This document shows, in pieces, positions 63,157-64,000 of a stretch of DNA of 64,000 nt; positions within the stretch are counted from its first letter, which is position 1; every line of letters starts with the position of its first letter. Both the position numbers and the translations under genes were made by a program. Origin of the DNA: Lacipirellula limnantheis (GTDB taxonomy: Bacteria > Planctomycetota > Planctomycetia > Pirellulales > Lacipirellulaceae); assembly GCF_007746075.1 (NCBI RefSeq), contig NZ_CP036339.1:5795786-5859785 (forward strand), given 5' to 3'. Under the pieces are notes generated by a model. It made no database searches. It was not told the DNA's origin and saw only the letters and a program-made list of their open reading frames with translations.

Positions 63157-64000
63157 TTAGCCGAGCGATCTCGCCGCGAGCATCATTCGACGACGAGCTG
63201 CGACGTAAAATGCCGAACCGAGCAACGACATGCAAACTCCAGTCGGCTCAGGGATCGACGAAATCGCCGCGGTTGCAGCGCCTGCGCCAAAGTTCGTTTG
63301 CCAGATGCTAAGATCAGCGGCGTCGACGACGCCGTTGCCGTTGCCATCGGCGCTGGTTCCCGGCGTGACCGCGGCGCCCAGTAGCGACTGCCACAGCAGA
63401 AAGTCGGCTCCGTCGACGCGAGAGTCGCCGTTGTAGTCTCCATTGCCTAGCGGGGAGAGGTCGTCGTTGATCACGACGAGATTGTCCATATAAACGTTGG
63501 TAGCCCCTCCCGAGAAGAACGCGCTGGCGTCCGTCAGGAACGACACCACGTTCACGCCAGGCGCGCCTGGCGCCCAGGGGTGCTCCATCGCCCCGTCCTG
63601 CAGCCAAGTGATCGGCGTGTCGTTGATGTAGAAGGTCGACGTTTCGTTGCCGACGGTCCCATCGAAGACGATCTTTACATGAAACGACAGATCTGGGCCC
63701 ATCAGCCCCGGCGAGGGATCGGTGTACGTCGTTTGCAGCCCCACGGTGAATTGAGCCCCGGCATCGACGACGCTCTCCACCGGCTCGGGTACGCCAAACA
63801 CGTTCTGGATGCGAATGTTGTTCCAGACAGTTACGTCCCCGTTCGTCGAAACTCCCGATCGCTCGGCGCCGCCATAGCCGATGCGAGCGTCAAGGAATGA
63901 CCAAAATTTTCCCCCAGGAGCGCCAAGCTGCGGGAGGGGCTTCGCCATCCAGAGATCAAACTCGATCGAGCCATTGCGGAATCCGGCGGGGTCGTCATCG
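63157..64000 (-). CDS. PEP-CTERM lectin-like protein, partial (N-terminus beyond the window)
   Basis: The frame is open to the window edge: upstream of the ATG at 63948 it continues as DDDPAGFRNGSIEFDLW, which aligns with GDDPTAFRNGVIEFDAW of the neighbouring paralogue, so the true start is outside. The lectin-like domain ends in VYMDNLVVINDD. A dockerin-like pair (YNGDSRVDGADFLLWQ, NGNGVVDAADLSIWQ) and a PEP-CTERM tail (IPEPTGVCMSLLGSAFYVAA, RRRMM) complete it. First visible gene of the minus-strand operon. Confidence 0.88.
   Translation of the reverse strand, partial: DDDPAGFRNGSIEFDLWMAKPLPQLGAPGGKFWSFLDARIGYGGAERSGVSTNGDVTVWNNIRIQNVFGVPEPVESVVDAGAQFTVGLQTTYTDPSPGLMGPDLSFHVKIVFDGTVGNETSTFYINDTPITWLQDGAMEHPWAPGAPGVNVVSFLTDASAFFSGGATNVYMDNLVVINDDLSPLGNGDYNGDSRVDGADFLLWQSLLGAAVTPGTSADGNGNGVVDAADLSIWQTNFGAGAATAAISSIPEPTGVCMSLLGSAFYVAARRRMMLAARSLG

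Noticed and set aside
1..64000. tRNA, rRNA, transposase or prophage genes
   Set aside because: I looked in the intergenic regions and among the ORFs and found no cloverleaf, rRNA-like stretch, DDE/HUH transposase or phage structural gene.

Overview
The window looks like a chromosomal segment of a planctomycete, most likely a Pirellulales-type organism. This is inferred from gene content, because no rRNA or marker gene is present. The evidence is three PSCyt1/DUF1549/DUF1553 plus DUF1501 gene pairs, two DUF1559 pseudopilin-like proteins, a PVC-type CxxCH heme protein, a LEPR-XLL-type secreted protein, and five PEP-CTERM proteins that carry dockerin-like EF-hand pairs. The DNA is GC-rich, so long antisense ORFs are common. 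I see no tRNA, rRNA, CRISPR array, transposase or phage gene.

Layout. 1-12 kb: the end of an aldehyde-dehydrogenase-like gene, an Mpo1/DUF962 membrane protein, a lipoprotein fusing a parallel beta-helix to a diheme cytochrome, the first PSD1-DUF1501 pair, a Tat-exported Gfo/Idh/MocA oxidoreductase, and a redoxin-cytochrome-copper-monooxygenase-like protein. Several of these genes are separated by hyphenated palindromic repeats. 12-20 kb: a DUF1559 gene with two paralogous small lipoproteins, then three PEP-CTERM/dockerin proteins. 20-29.5 kb (minus strand): a TIM-barrel-like protein, a second DUF1501-PSD1 pair, and a two-component system whose histidine kinase is fused in frame to a complete sulfatase.

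29.8-39.6 kb (plus strand): an inorganic-carbon module of DabA, DabB, a second NuoL/M-like subunit, a SulP transporter with an unusual soluble insert, and, after a gap of about 1 kb, a beta-carbonic anhydrase. 40-42 kb: a YihY/BrkB membrane protein and a zinc-ribbon plus PilZ gene interrupted by an in-frame TAG. 42.5-46.4 kb: the third PSD1-DUF1501 pair.

46.4-64 kb (minus strand): a ten-gene, tightly spaced and partly overlapping run that reads as a glycan-use operon. In order of transcription it encodes two PEP-CTERM lectin-like proteins, a giant FG-GAP protein, a CBM9-esterase fusion, a PVC heme protein, a DUF1559 protein, a lipoprotein, a heparinase II/III-like lyase, a class III aminotransferase and an MFS transporter.

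The most striking items are the kinase-sulfatase fusion (25748-28720), the SulP insert inside the carbon-uptake module, the amber codon inside the PilZ RxxxR motif, and the palindromic repeats, which occur only in the first 23 kb. All functions are read from motifs and family knowledge; no database search was run.
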